Shown: positions 18,960 to 26,653 of the stretch, piece after piece | Numbering within the stretch: the first letter of the stretch is position 1 | Layout of the letters: each line of letters opens with the position of its first letter | Source of the DNA: Flavobacteriaceae bacterium | Lineage (GTDB): Bacteria > Bacteroidota > Bacteroidia > Flavobacteriales > Flavobacteriaceae | NCBI GenBank assembly: GCA_947491985.1 | Contig: CANLLR010000002.1 | Location: 62,001-126,000 of the forward strand | Length of the DNA: 64,000 bases | Direction of reading: 5' to 3' | Notes under the pieces: model-generated | What the model saw: the letters and a program-made list of their open reading frames with translations, nothing else | What the model was told of the DNA's origin: nothing | The model's database searches: none | Translations under genes and position numbers: made by a program

Positions 18960-18986
18960 AAAAAAGGGCCAACAAATGTCAGCCCT
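18960..18986 (-). terminator. Rho-independent terminator of the T9SS beta-propeller gene
   Basis: Read on the minus strand: an 8-bp stem with two G-U pairs (gggctgac / gttggccc), a 4-base loop and six T, placed just after the T9SS gene and before the ligase gene. It separates the two units. Confidence 0.75.
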
Positions 18987-19007
18987 AAAAATACTATTTA
19001 TTTAGAA

Positions 19008-20330
19008 TTAATTCTTGATAATTTTTACAGTTTGTGATTTGTTGTCGACATTTAAAGTAAAGAAGTAAGCTCCACTTGAAAGCGCAGAAATATCAACGGT
19101 GTTTTCGATGCCAAAGAATGATTTTTCTAAAACCACTTTACCCATTAAATCGGTAACAATTAATTTATAAGATTCAATTCCGGTAACACCAATTGTAACC
19201 GTATTGTTGGCAGGATTTGGGTATACTTTAAATTTAGAAGAAGTTTCGAAATCTGCATTGCTTAAAGGAGTAGCTAATCTATATATTCCTCCAGTTGTGG
19301 CGTTAGTATTAAAACCAGCAGCCCATCCTGTTGAAGCATTTAAAAAATCAGTTACACCTCTTTGTGTAACTCCGCCTGGCTCTAGATCTGTCCAAGTAGT
19401 TCCGTTATTGTTACTAAACGATGTTCCAACCGGAGCAGCTTGTGATGTTGCAACAATTGAAGTTGTTCCAGGAATATAATTTAGGATTCTGCGTGTGCCT
19501 GAAAAAGGAGTTGCTGCCGACCAAGTCACACCACCGTTTGTAGTGGTATAATAGGTGTAGGTTGTACCAACAGTTTTCAATAAACAACCATTATTAGCAT
19601 CGCTAAATGCTAATCGTCCGCTTTGAGCTGTACCACCAAAATCGGTAAGCGGCGCCTGAGAAACTGTCCAAGTCATACCCATATCCGTTGATTTTAAAAT
19701 TCTCCCTCTATTTGTAGGCATCCAGATAGTAGAACCGATAGCAATATTACCATTGTTATATCCGTATTCTCCACTTTGTGGGGCTGGGATATTGGCAGCT
19801 GGAACTAATGTCCATGTATCACCACCATCGGCTGAAGTATAAATTTCAAATTCACCATTTAAAGGGTCACCAGCAGCAAAACCAATATTGGCATCAAAAA
19901 AATGAACAAAATTAACAAAAGAAGTACCGGCAACAGAGAATCCTAAAGGATTTTGTTGAGCCCATGTTAATCCACCGTCAGAAGTTTTATAGATAACACT
20001 TCCAAGTCCTGATGTTCCATTAACGGCACTTACCCAAGCAGTTGTTCCGCTTATTGGACAAATATTGTTAATTCCCAACGTAGGGTCACCAACATTAATA
20101 ATACCAGGAGTCCAGGTTGTTCCGCCATTTGTGGTTTTTGTAAATTCTTGTACCACATTTGTAGTAACCAATCCGTCATAGGCTGTAGCCCAAACAACAT
20201 TAGCATCAACAATTTGTATTTCATCCAATCCTCTTGAAGGAGCGATAAAGCCTGTTGCTTGTTCTGTCCATTGAGCACTTAATGAAGAATAAGTAATAAT
20301 GCACAATAAAGAAAGTAATAATTTTTTCAT
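19008..20330 (-). CDS. Secreted beta-propeller (BNR/YCF48-like) protein with T9SS type A sorting domain
   Basis: About 440 residues. A Sec signal peptide (MKKLLLSLLCIITYSSLSAQ) leads into a propeller with at least five Asp-box-like repeats such as TTNGGTTW, TSDGGLTW, STDMGMTW and TTNGGVTW. The last 75 residues form a T9SS C-terminal domain: FKVYPNPANNTVTI, LIVTDLMGKVV, LSSGAYFFTL and the basic tail KIIKN. It should be exported by T9SS and attached to the cell surface or released. The chosen ATG removes a 12-residue upstream extension that lacks signal character. It has its own promoter and terminator. The bound ligand is unknown. Confidence 0.88.
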   Translation of the reverse strand: MKKLLLSLLCIITYSSLSAQWTEQATGFIAPSRGLDEIQIVDANVVWATAYDGLVTTNVVQEFTKTTNGGTTWTPGIINVGDPTLGINNICPISGTTAWVSAVNGTSGLGSVIYKTSDGGLTWAQQNPLGFSVAGTSFVNFVHFFDANIGFAAGDPLNGEFEIYTSADGGDTWTLVPAANIPAPQSGEYGYNNGNIAIGSTIWMPTNRGRILKSTDMGMTWTVSQAPLTDFGGTAQSGRLAFSDANNGCLLKTVGTTYTYYTTTNGGVTWSAATPFSGTRRILNYIPGTTSIVATSQAAPVGTSFSNNNGTTWTDLEPGGVTQRGVTDFLNASTGWAAGFNTNATTGGIYRLATPLSNADFETSSKFKVYPNPANNTVTIGVTGIESYKLIVTDLMGKVVLEKSFFGIENTVDISALSSGAYFFTLNVDNKSQTVKIIKN

Positions 20331-20353
20331 ATTTTTTGTTTTAAAATTTATTT

Positions 20354-20379
20354 CAAATTTAAACAAAGTATTTGTACAA
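20354..20379 (-). promoter_or_regulatory. Candidate promoter for the T9SS beta-propeller gene
   Basis: On the minus strand TTTG (complement of 20377-20380) is followed 15 bp later by TAAATTTG (complement of 20354-20361). The spacing is slightly shorter than the usual 17-23 bp. The -33 box lies within an 18-bp palindrome. Confidence 0.5.
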
Positions 20380-20384
20380 ATACT
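20367..20384. promoter_or_regulatory. 18-bp perfect palindrome between divergent genes
   Basis: AGTATTTGTACAAATACT is its own reverse complement. It lies between the T9SS gene and purD, overlapping the -33 box proposed for the T9SS gene, and looks like a dimeric repressor or activator site. It is not followed by a T tract, so a terminator is unlikely. Confidence 0.55.
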
Positions 20385-20415
20385 CTCTTTATCATTAATT
20401 TAGAATAAAAAAATT

Positions 20416-20423
20416 TATTTTTG
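20416..20423 (+). promoter_or_regulatory. Candidate -7 element for purD
   Basis: TATTTTTG matches TAnnTTTG 20 bp before the purD ATG. A -33 TTG is not at the expected distance. Confidence 0.4.
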
Positions 20424-20443
20424 CAATTCAAATAGAAAAAACA

Positions 20444-21718
20444 ATGACAATTTTACTTCTTGGTTCTGGCGGAAGAGAACATGCACTTGCATGGAAAATG
20501 CTACAAAGTTCTAAATGCACACAACTATTTGTTGCTCCTGGAAATGCCGGAACACATTCAATTGCTACAAACGTTGCGATTAGTCCAACTGACTTTGATG
20601 CAGTTAAAGATTTTTGTTTAAAAAAAGGAGTAGGAATGGTCGTTGTTGGCCCCGAAGACCCTTTGGTTTTAGGAATCTATGATTTTTTCAAAAATGATAA
20701 AGCAATGCAACATATTCCTGTAATTGGTCCTTCAAAAATTGGAGCTCAATTAGAAGGAAGTAAAGAATTTGCCAAGGAGTTTCTTGTTAAACACAATATT
20801 CCCACCGCGGCGTACGACAGTTTTACAACGGAAACAGTAGAAGAAGGTTGTGCTTTTCTTGAAACATTACAACCTCCTTATGTTTTAAAAGCAGACGGTT
20901 TGGCAGCAGGAAAAGGCGTAGTAATTCTGCACGATTTAACCGAAGCAAAAGTAGAATTGCGCGATATGTTGGTCAATGCTAAGTTCGGACAAGCAAGTGC
21001 AAAAGTGGTTATTGAAGAATTTTTGGACGGAATCGAATTAAGTTGTTTTGTGTTGACCGATGGTAAAAATTATAAAATTTTACCCACAGCCAAAGATTAC
21101 AAACGAATTGGCGAGGGAGATACAGGTTTGAATACGGGAGGAATGGGAGCCGTTTCGCCAGTTCCATTTGCGGATGCTGTTTTATTAGAAAAGATCGAAA
21201 CTCGAATTGTACAACCAACCATAGCCGGACTTCAAAAAGACAATATTGAATACAAAGGATTTGTTTTTATTGGATTAATCAATGTGAAAGGCGAACCAAT
21301 TGTTATTGAATATAACGTCAGAATGGGCGATCCTGAAACCGAAGTGGTTATGCCTCGAATTAAGACCGATTTGGTCGAGTTGTTTCAAGCAGTTGGTAAT
21401 CAAAAGCTGGATCAAATTACTTTAGAAATTGATGAGCGAAGCGCCGCTACAATCATGATGGTTTCTGGAGGTTATCCCGAAGAATATGAAAAAGGAAAAA
21501 CCATAACCGGATTTGAACACGTTGAGGATTCTATAGTGTTTCACGCTGGAACAAAATTAGAGAACGGAAATATTGTCAGCAATGGAGGTCGAGTGTTGGC
21601 TGTTACTTCTTTTGGAGCTACTTTTCAAGAAGCTATAAAAAAATCGTATCAAAACATAAACAAGTTACATTTTGATACGATGTATTTTAGAAAAGATATT
21701 GGGAACGATTTACTTTAA
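20444..21718 (+). CDS. purD: Phosphoribosylamine-glycine ligase
   Basis: Second step of de novo purine synthesis: joins glycine to phosphoribosylamine with ATP. The 424 residues match the family. Blocks include the N-terminal LLGSGGREHALAWKM, VVGPEDPLVLGI, the ATP-grasp region YVLKADGLAAGKGVVI, GLNTGGMGAVSPVP and YNVRMGDPETEVVMPR. It is not in a purine cluster here. Its 3' end overlaps the convergent DUF6341 gene by nine bases, an arrangement that leaves no room for a terminator. Confidence 0.97.
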   Translation: MTILLLGSGGREHALAWKMLQSSKCTQLFVAPGNAGTHSIATNVAISPTDFDAVKDFCLKKGVGMVVVGPEDPLVLGIYDFFKNDKAMQHIPVIGPSKIGAQLEGSKEFAKEFLVKHNIPTAAYDSFTTETVEEGCAFLETLQPPYVLKADGLAAGKGVVILHDLTEAKVELRDMLVNAKFGQASAKVVIEEFLDGIELSCFVLTDGKNYKILPTAKDYKRIGEGDTGLNTGGMGAVSPVPFADAVLLEKIETRIVQPTIAGLQKDNIEYKGFVFIGLINVKGEPIVIEYNVRMGDPETEVVMPRIKTDLVELFQAVGNQKLDQITLEIDERSAATIMMVSGGYPEEYEKGKTITGFEHVEDSIVFHAGTKLENGNIVSNGGRVLAVTSFGATFQEAIKKSYQNINKLHFDTMYFRKDIGNDLL

Positions 21719-21940
21719 AAATGAATGTGCCGTAGTATCTTGGTTTTCTTCTCCGTTATCTTGGTGTTTTTGTAGTTGCAAGCACCAATATACTGTGTAA
21801 TACATACAAATAGCGATGGCAATCCAACTAAAAATATTAGCCAACCACCAGTTGTCTAATTCTAAACTGCGCAACCAATCTAAAGGTTTAAATAAAAAAT
21901 CTACAAAAAGTGTTTGTATTCCTTCGAAAAATGCTTTCAT
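21710..21940 (-). CDS. DUF6341-like small membrane protein
   Basis: A 76-residue protein with one strong hydrophobic segment (WLANIFSWIAIAICMYYTVYWC) after an amphipathic aromatic N-terminus and a polar C-terminus. I recognise it as the small protein family called DUF6341, found next to purD, DUF6427 and upp in Flavobacteriaceae. Function unknown; the constant company of the DUF6427 membrane protein suggests a shared envelope role. It has a good promoter placed inside the start of the divergent gene. The family name is from memory. Confidence 0.8.
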   Translation of the reverse strand: MKAFFEGIQTLFVDFLFKPLDWLRSLELDNWWLANIFSWIAIAICMYYTVYWCLQLQKHQDNGEENQDTTAHSFLK

Positions 21941-21967
21941 TTTAAATAAGTATTATATTTACATCCA

Positions 21968-21997
21968 CAAAAGTATAAAATATCCTCATGATAACAA
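21968..21997 (-). promoter_or_regulatory. Promoter for the DUF6341 gene
   Basis: On the minus strand TTG (complement of 21995-21997), 19 bp, then TACTTTTG (complement of 21968-21975). This is a full match to the Bacteroidota consensus. The -33 box lies within the first codons of the divergent DUF6427 gene. Confidence 0.65.
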
Positions 21998-22917
21998 CTA
22001 TTTTTAAAAAATCTACGCCAATAAATTATTCTTTGGTGGTTGTTTTAGTGTTATTCTTCTTTTTTTTATACCAAGTTCAACAAACAAAATGGACTGATTT
22101 ATTGGCCAATAGCATTCAAGTTATACTCACAATAGTACTATTAATAGCATCTTTATTTCTTTGTAATTTTATAGTTAAAAAAAACATTCTGACTAAAAAC
22201 AGTAGTTATACTTTGTTGTTTTTCTTTGTTTTGTTGTTGTTTTTCCCTACTGTTTTAAAAAACACCAATTTAATAGTATCTAATTTTTTTATTCTTTTGG
22301 CGTTGCGAAGATTGGTATCGTTACAAACATTAAAAGCACCCAAAGAAAAGATATTTGATGCTTCATTATGGATATTTGTCGCCAGTTTGTTTCATTTTTG
22401 GGCCGTACTATTTATTCTATTGGTTTACATTTCAATACTTTTTCACGTTTCACGTGATTATAGAAATTGGTTGCTTCCTTTTGTAGCACTTTTTACTACC
22501 GCAGTGTTTTTTGTTTTTTATGCTTTATTGGTCAATCAATCGATAATTGCAAACTATCTCAACACTATTCAAATGGATTTCAAAATAGATTATTTTACTT
22601 CTACATATCAAAATTTAGCATTGTCTATTTTTAGTGTTTTTGTTGTCTTTTTCGTTTTTACTGCTATGGTTTCTTTAACTAGCAAACCATTAAATCTTCA
22701 AGCATCTTATAAAAAAATGGTGTTTGCTTTTTTAATCGGAACCGCCATTTTCATACTTTCTTCCAATAAAAGCAGTTACATTTTGATTTTTACGTTTTTC
22801 CCCTTAGCTGTTATGGCAACCAATTCAATAGAATATTCACAATCCAAACTGCGAAATGAAATAGTGCTAGGTGGTTGTTTGATTGCATCTTTTTTCTGCT
22901 TTTTTTCGCAATTATAA
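21988..22917 (+). CDS. DUF6427-like polytopic membrane protein
   Basis: A 309-residue inner-membrane protein with about eight or nine hydrophobic segments and very few charged residues. It matches the Flavobacteriia family DUF6427 as I remember it. No catalytic motif is visible. It stands divergent from DUF6341 and just before upp on the other strand. Its neighbours DUF4254 and a heptosyltransferase-like GT9 suggest an envelope or glycan role, but that is only context. Confidence 0.8.
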   Translation: MITTIFKKSTPINYSLVVVLVLFFFFLYQVQQTKWTDLLANSIQVILTIVLLIASLFLCNFIVKKNILTKNSSYTLLFFFVLLLFFPTVLKNTNLIVSNFFILLALRRLVSLQTLKAPKEKIFDASLWIFVASLFHFWAVLFILLVYISILFHVSRDYRNWLLPFVALFTTAVFFVFYALLVNQSIIANYLNTIQMDFKIDYFTSTYQNLALSIFSVFVVFFVFTAMVSLTSKPLNLQASYKKMVFAFLIGTAIFILSSNKSSYILIFTFFPLAVMATNSIEYSQSKLRNEIVLGGCLIASFFCFFSQL

Positions 22918-22945
22918 CTTGCTTCCATTTGATATTAAGAGGAGG

Positions 22946-22983
22946 AAGCCCGGTGGGCTTTAGGTACACGAACTTTAGTTCGT
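22946..22983. repeat. Tandem hairpins between convergent genes (AAGCCC/GGGCTT element)
   Basis: Two perfect hairpins: AAGCCC-ggt-GGGCTT (22946-22960) and ACGAACT-tt-AGTTCGT (22968-22983). They sit between the ends of DUF6427 and upp and may act as a weak two-way terminator. The first stem recurs near 29039-29055, so this is probably part of a dispersed intergenic repeat. Confidence 0.55.
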
Positions 22984-22998
22984 AACGAGGAACAGTTT

Positions 22999-23652
22999 TT
23001 ATAATTTGCTTCCATAAGCCAAATCACCTGCATCACCTAGTCCAGGGATGATGTAGTTTTTCTCATTCAACTTTTCATCCAAAGCCGCTACCCAAAGATG
23101 GCAATTAGCCGGAAGATTTTCTTCTAAATAGGTAATACCCTCAGGTGCTGCAATAACAACAGCAATGTGAATTTCTTTCGGCTTTTGTTCCAAATGCAAT
23201 TTATTCAAAACGGCAACTATCGATTGTCCTGTTGCCAACATCGGATCAATTAAAATGAGATTTTTATTTTCGAACGAAGGAGCGGCTTGGTATTCGACCA
23301 AAATTTCAAAAAAGGCATCATTATTTGGGTGATGGCGATAGGCCGATACAAATCCGTTTTCAGCATCATCAAAAATAGTCATAAAACCCGTATGCAAAGC
23401 CAAACCTGCACGAAGTATCGAGCACAAAACCACCGAGTCAGCCAGCGTTGTAGTGTGTTTAATTCCGAGTGGTGTTGTCACATCAATAGCTTTATATTGT
23501 AACGTTTTGCTTAATTCATACGCCATAATTTCGCCAATACGTTCGATGTTTTTTCGAAACCGCATGCTGTCTTTTTGAATGGTCACATCGCGAATTTGTG
23601 CCAGGAAATGATTGAGAATGCTATTGTTTTCAGAAATATAATGCAAGGTCAT
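22999..23652 (-). CDS. upp: Uracil phosphoribosyltransferase
   Basis: Salvages uracil to UMP with PRPP. The 217 residues carry SILRAGLALHTGFM, the PRPP-binding LIDPMLATGQSIVAVL and C-terminal YIIPGLGDAGDLAYGSKL, all standard for Upp. The gene is divergent from the DUF4254 gene; a short gtttcag repeat occupies the space between their starts. No uracil permease is nearby. Confidence 0.95.
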   Translation of the reverse strand: MTLHYISENNSILNHFLAQIRDVTIQKDSMRFRKNIERIGEIMAYELSKTLQYKAIDVTTPLGIKHTTTLADSVVLCSILRAGLALHTGFMTIFDDAENGFVSAYRHHPNNDAFFEILVEYQAAPSFENKNLILIDPMLATGQSIVAVLNKLHLEQKPKEIHIAVVIAAPEGITYLEENLPANCHLWVAALDEKLNEKNYIIPGLGDAGDLAYGSKL

Positions 23653-23655
23653 AAA

Positions 23656-23682
23656 GTTTCAGGTTTCAGTTTCAGGTTTAAA
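23656..23682. repeat. Period-7 repeat (gtttcag)
   Basis: gtttcag, gtttcag, tttcag, gtttaaa directly upstream of upp: two exact heptamers and two degenerate ones. Same period as the other tracts in this window. Confidence 0.6.
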
Positions 23683-23693
23683 AGTATAAAAAC

Positions 23694-23701
23694 TATCTTT
23701 G
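23694..23701 (+). promoter_or_regulatory. Candidate -7 element for the DUF4254 gene
   Basis: TATCTTTG fits TAnnTTTG and ends 18 bp before the ATG. No TTG lies at -33; the heptamer repeat occupies that position. Confidence 0.45.
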
Positions 23702-23719
23702 TAAAAAAATTATACCATT

Positions 23720-24325
23720 ATGTTTTCAAAATTTGCCTATTCTATATTTGAACAAAGTATCAAGGATTATCACGTTTACGACAATGTAAACCAACCCATT
23801 ACCAATCCGTATCCGAAAGACAAAATCGAACATTTATTGTATTTTAAAAACTGGATTGACACCGTGCAATGGCATTATGAAGATATTATTCGCGATCCCA
23901 ATATTGATCCAGTTGCGGCATTAACCTTGAAAAGAAAAATCGATGCGTCCAATCAAGAGCGTACTGATATGGTAGAATATATCGATAGTTATTTTCTTCA
24001 GAAATACGCACATGTTGATGTAAAACCATCGGCAAAAATCAATTCTGAATCTCCCGCATGGACCTTAGACAGACTGTCAATTTTAGCGTTAAAAATTTAT
24101 CATATGAACGAAGAAGCGACTCGTGGCGAAGCTTCTCAAGAACACCGTGATAAATGCAAAGAAAAATTAAACGTGTTGTTAGAGCAACGCACCGATTTGT
24201 CGACTGCTATCGATGATTTATTGACCGATATTGAAAACGGAGACAAATTCATGAAAGTGTACAAACAAATGAAGATGTATAATGACGACGATTTGAATCC
24301 GGTTTTGTACCAGAATAAGAAATAA
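23720..24325 (+). CDS. DUF4254 family protein
   Basis: A 201-residue soluble protein, mostly alpha-helical and rich in charged residues, with no signal peptide. I recognise it as DUF4254, a Bacteroidota family that regularly precedes a GT9 glycosyltransferase. NYTK-type catalytic motifs are absent; conserved stretches are WHYEDIIRDPNIDP and LDRLSILALKIYHMNEE. It is probably a helical cytoplasmic accessory protein for the downstream glycosyltransferase, an inference from gene pairing only. Confidence 0.85.
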   Translation: MFSKFAYSIFEQSIKDYHVYDNVNQPITNPYPKDKIEHLLYFKNWIDTVQWHYEDIIRDPNIDPVAALTLKRKIDASNQERTDMVEYIDSYFLQKYAHVDVKPSAKINSESPAWTLDRLSILALKIYHMNEEATRGEASQEHRDKCKEKLNVLLEQRTDLSTAIDDLLTDIENGDKFMKVYKQMKMYNDDDLNPVLYQNKK

Positions 24326-24349
24326 TAAAACAAAAAAGTTTCTACTATT

Positions 24350-24397
24350 AAGGTATTAAGTTTCATTAAGATTTGTCTTAGTTTTTCTTAATACCTT
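24350..24397 (+). promoter_or_regulatory. 11-bp inverted repeat ending at the GT9 start codon
   Basis: AAGGTATTAAG (24350-24360) and CTTAATACCTT (24387-24397) pair perfectly, with a smaller hairpin (TAAGA / TCTTA) inside the loop. The right arm ends one base before the GT9 ATG, so the RNA fold would bury the start region. It could be an attenuator-type translational control or a terminator for DUF4254, although no T tract follows. Confidence 0.55.
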
Positions 24398-24398
24398 G

Positions 24399-25469
24399 AT
24401 GTTTTTAAAAAAGCAAACATTGTCCAAAGAAGTCCAACATACCGCCGTAATTAGACTCTCTGCCATTGGCGACGTAGCAATGACAGTTCCTGTTATTAGG
24501 GCGTTTGTGCAACAACATCCCGATGTAAAAATCACGTTCGTATCGCGTGCTTTTTTTCAACCTTTTTTTACTGGAATTCCAAATGTGACTTTTTTTGCAG
24601 TCGATGTCAAAGGAAGACACAAAGGGTTTTTGGGGTTATTGCGTTTGTATTCCGATTTAAAAAAGTTGGATATAGATGCGATTGCCGATTTACACAACGT
24701 AATGCGTTCTAAAGTCGTCCGAACGTTGTTTGCCTTGAGCGGAAAAAAAGCAGTGTTTACCGACAAAGGAAGAGCTGAAAAGAAAGCCCTGACGCGTAGC
24801 GTAAAAAAAGTCTTTACACCTTTAAAACCAATGGTAGAAAGACATATTGCAACATTTAAGCAACTTGGATTTACTATAGATGTATCGAAACCTATCTTTC
24901 CTGCAAAAACAATTTTATCGCAACAAATTGTAACAATCACAGGCAAAAAAGAAAACCACAATTGGATCGGTATTGCACCTTTCGCACAACGTGATACCAA
25001 AGCATATCCAGCAGATTTAATGCAAAAAGTAATTGACGAATTGGCATCAAACGCTACCCTTAAAATCTTCCTTTTTGGTGCTACAGCCGAAATTGATTTA
25101 TTGAATGTATTTTCAAAAACACATTCTAATGTGACAGTCATTCCCGGAAAATTGTCGTTTGCAACTGAATTGCAACTCATTTCAAATTTAGATGTGATGC
25201 TTTCTATGGATTCGGGCAATGCTCATATTGCTGCTATGTTGGGCGTAAAAACCATTACACTTTGGGGAGCAACACATCCTTTTGCAGGATTTGCACCATT
25301 TCATCAGCCTATTGAAAATTGTTTGGTTTCCGATAGAGAACAGTTTCCGTTATTACCAACATCCATTTATGGAAATAAAAAAGTCGCAGGTTATGAAGAT
25401 GCGATGCGAACCATTTCTGTTGAAAGTATCATTTCATTGGTAGATAAAAATCTAACTTCCAAGTTCTAA
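24399..25469 (+). CDS. Glycosyltransferase family 9 (heptosyltransferase-like)
   Basis: A 356-residue GT9 protein: the N-terminal VIRLSAIGDVAMTVPVIRAF is the family signature of ADP-heptose:LPS heptosyltransferases; the C-terminal half has IGIAPFAQRDTKAYP and the donor-site block LDVMLSMDSGNAHIAAMLG followed by TLWGATHPFAGFAP. It acts at the inner face of the cytoplasmic membrane on LPS core. The acceptor and exact sugar are not evident. ATG was chosen over the TTG codon directly before it. The final codons are formed by a period-7 sequence. It pairs with DUF4254. Confidence 0.9.
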   Translation: MFLKKQTLSKEVQHTAVIRLSAIGDVAMTVPVIRAFVQQHPDVKITFVSRAFFQPFFTGIPNVTFFAVDVKGRHKGFLGLLRLYSDLKKLDIDAIADLHNVMRSKVVRTLFALSGKKAVFTDKGRAEKKALTRSVKKVFTPLKPMVERHIATFKQLGFTIDVSKPIFPAKTILSQQIVTITGKKENHNWIGIAPFAQRDTKAYPADLMQKVIDELASNATLKIFLFGATAEIDLLNVFSKTHSNVTVIPGKLSFATELQLISNLDVMLSMDSGNAHIAAMLGVKTITLWGATHPFAGFAPFHQPIENCLVSDREQFPLLPTSIYGNKKVAGYEDAMRTISVESIISLVDKNLTSKF

Positions 25470-25476
25470 CATCAAA
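25449..25476. repeat. Period-7 repeat at the 3' end of the GT9 gene
   Basis: aatctaa, cttccaa, gttctaa, catcaaa: four heptamers sharing a nnTCnAA pattern. They supply the last codons and the stop of the GT9 gene, and cttccaa is the same unit as in rmlD. Confidence 0.5.
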
Positions 25477-25481
25477 GTTTT

Positions 25482-26534
25482 TTACACATCATCATAATCC
25501 ACCACAATTTCAGCGGAAGTAGGATGCGCTTGACATGTCAATATTAATCCTTCGGCGATTTCGCCATCGGTTAGGATAGAATTCTTCTTCATTTCGGCAG
25601 TTCCTGATGTAATTCGTGCCAAACAACTACTGCAAATACCCCCTTGACAAGAATATGGCGCATCTAGTCCTTGTTTTAAAGCTGCTTCCAATAGCGTTTG
25701 TTTCTGACTCATTTCAAAAGTGGCTTCTTCTCCATCAATTAAAACAGTTACTTTGGTATGACCCACGTGCGATACGGCTTCTGTATTTTCAACTACTGAA
25801 GTCGAAAACAATTCGAATTTGATATTTTTATCCGCCACATTATACTCTTTCAAAACAGCCGAAACCAAATTGATCATCTCTTCTGGGCCACACAAATAAA
25901 ACTTGTCGAATTCTTTTTCTTTGTGTTTGTTGTTCAACACAAAATTAATTATCGATTTTTCGATGCGTCCAAAAAGTTCGTTTTCGATTTTTGCCTGACT
26001 GTAAACAAACTGCACAAAAAAGCGTCCCACATACTGCAATTGCAAATCGTGTAATTCTTTATGAAATATTGTGTCTTCGGGAGTTTTGTTTCCGTAAACC
26101 AATACAAAAGTGCTGTCTTTTTCGTTTTTCAAAACCGATTTCAAAATTGACATTACGGGTGTGATACCACTTCCAGCAACGAAAGCTGCGTAATTTTTTT
26201 GACGGTCAGCATGTGGTTCGAAAGTGAATTTTCCTTCAGGTTGTCCCACTTCAATCAAATCGCCAATTTTTAAATTTTCGTTGGCAAATTTTGAAAAGTG
26301 TCCGTTTTTGACCGATTTTATCGCGATGCGAAGTTCTCCACTTTCGGGAGCCGAACATATTGAGTATGCTCTACGAATTTCTTTTCCGTCAAGTGTTAAT
26401 TTTAAATTAATATACTGTCCAGCAACAAAGTCGTAGGCTGCTTTTAATTCGTTTGGAACATTAAAAACGACAGAAATAGCTTGAGCCGTTTCGCGTTTTA
26501 CTTCTTTAATTTGTAATTTATAAAATGATGACAT
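25482..26534 (-). CDS. Ferredoxin-NADP reductase-like oxidoreductase with C-terminal 2Fe-2S domain (PaaE-like)
   Basis: A 350-residue electron-transfer protein. Order of domains: FAD-binding barrel (RAYSICSAPESGELR), NADPH-binding domain (VAGSGITPVMSILK, YLCGPEEMI), and a plant-type 2Fe-2S ferredoxin with Cys ligands in SCQGGICSSCLAR and LTCQAHP. The layout equals PaaE of the phenylacetyl-CoA monooxygenase, but no other paa genes are here, so its partner oxygenase or desaturase is unknown; an acyl-ACP desaturase lies 30 kb away. An upstream TTG start would fall inside the -7 promoter box, so the ATG giving MSSFYKL is preferred. Confidence 0.9.
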   Translation of the reverse strand: MSSFYKLQIKEVKRETAQAISVVFNVPNELKAAYDFVAGQYINLKLTLDGKEIRRAYSICSAPESGELRIAIKSVKNGHFSKFANENLKIGDLIEVGQPEGKFTFEPHADRQKNYAAFVAGSGITPVMSILKSVLKNEKDSTFVLVYGNKTPEDTIFHKELHDLQLQYVGRFFVQFVYSQAKIENELFGRIEKSIINFVLNNKHKEKEFDKFYLCGPEEMINLVSAVLKEYNVADKNIKFELFSTSVVENTEAVSHVGHTKVTVLIDGEEATFEMSQKQTLLEAALKQGLDAPYSCQGGICSSCLARITSGTAEMKKNSILTDGEIAEGLILTCQAHPTSAEIVVDYDDV

Positions 26535-26549
26535 TGTGACTATTTTTGA

Positions 26550-26557
26550 CAAAGGTA
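26550..26557 (-). promoter_or_regulatory. -7 element for the ferredoxin reductase gene
   Basis: TACCTTTG on the minus strand, a match to TAnnTTTG, 15 bp upstream of the chosen ATG. It rules out the longer reading of the gene. The -33 box is unclear. Confidence 0.55.
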
Positions 26558-26653
26558 AGAAATACTGGGAAGTTATGAAGAATGAAAAGTTTTAAAAAAC
26601 TGTAACAAATGAGCACTTTTAAGAACTAATTCGAAAACCAAAACCAACCCATT

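Noticed and set aside
24557..25219. 220-codon minus-strand frame opposite the GT9 gene
   Set aside because: Fully antisense to a confident gene, with composition of a codon shadow and no domain.
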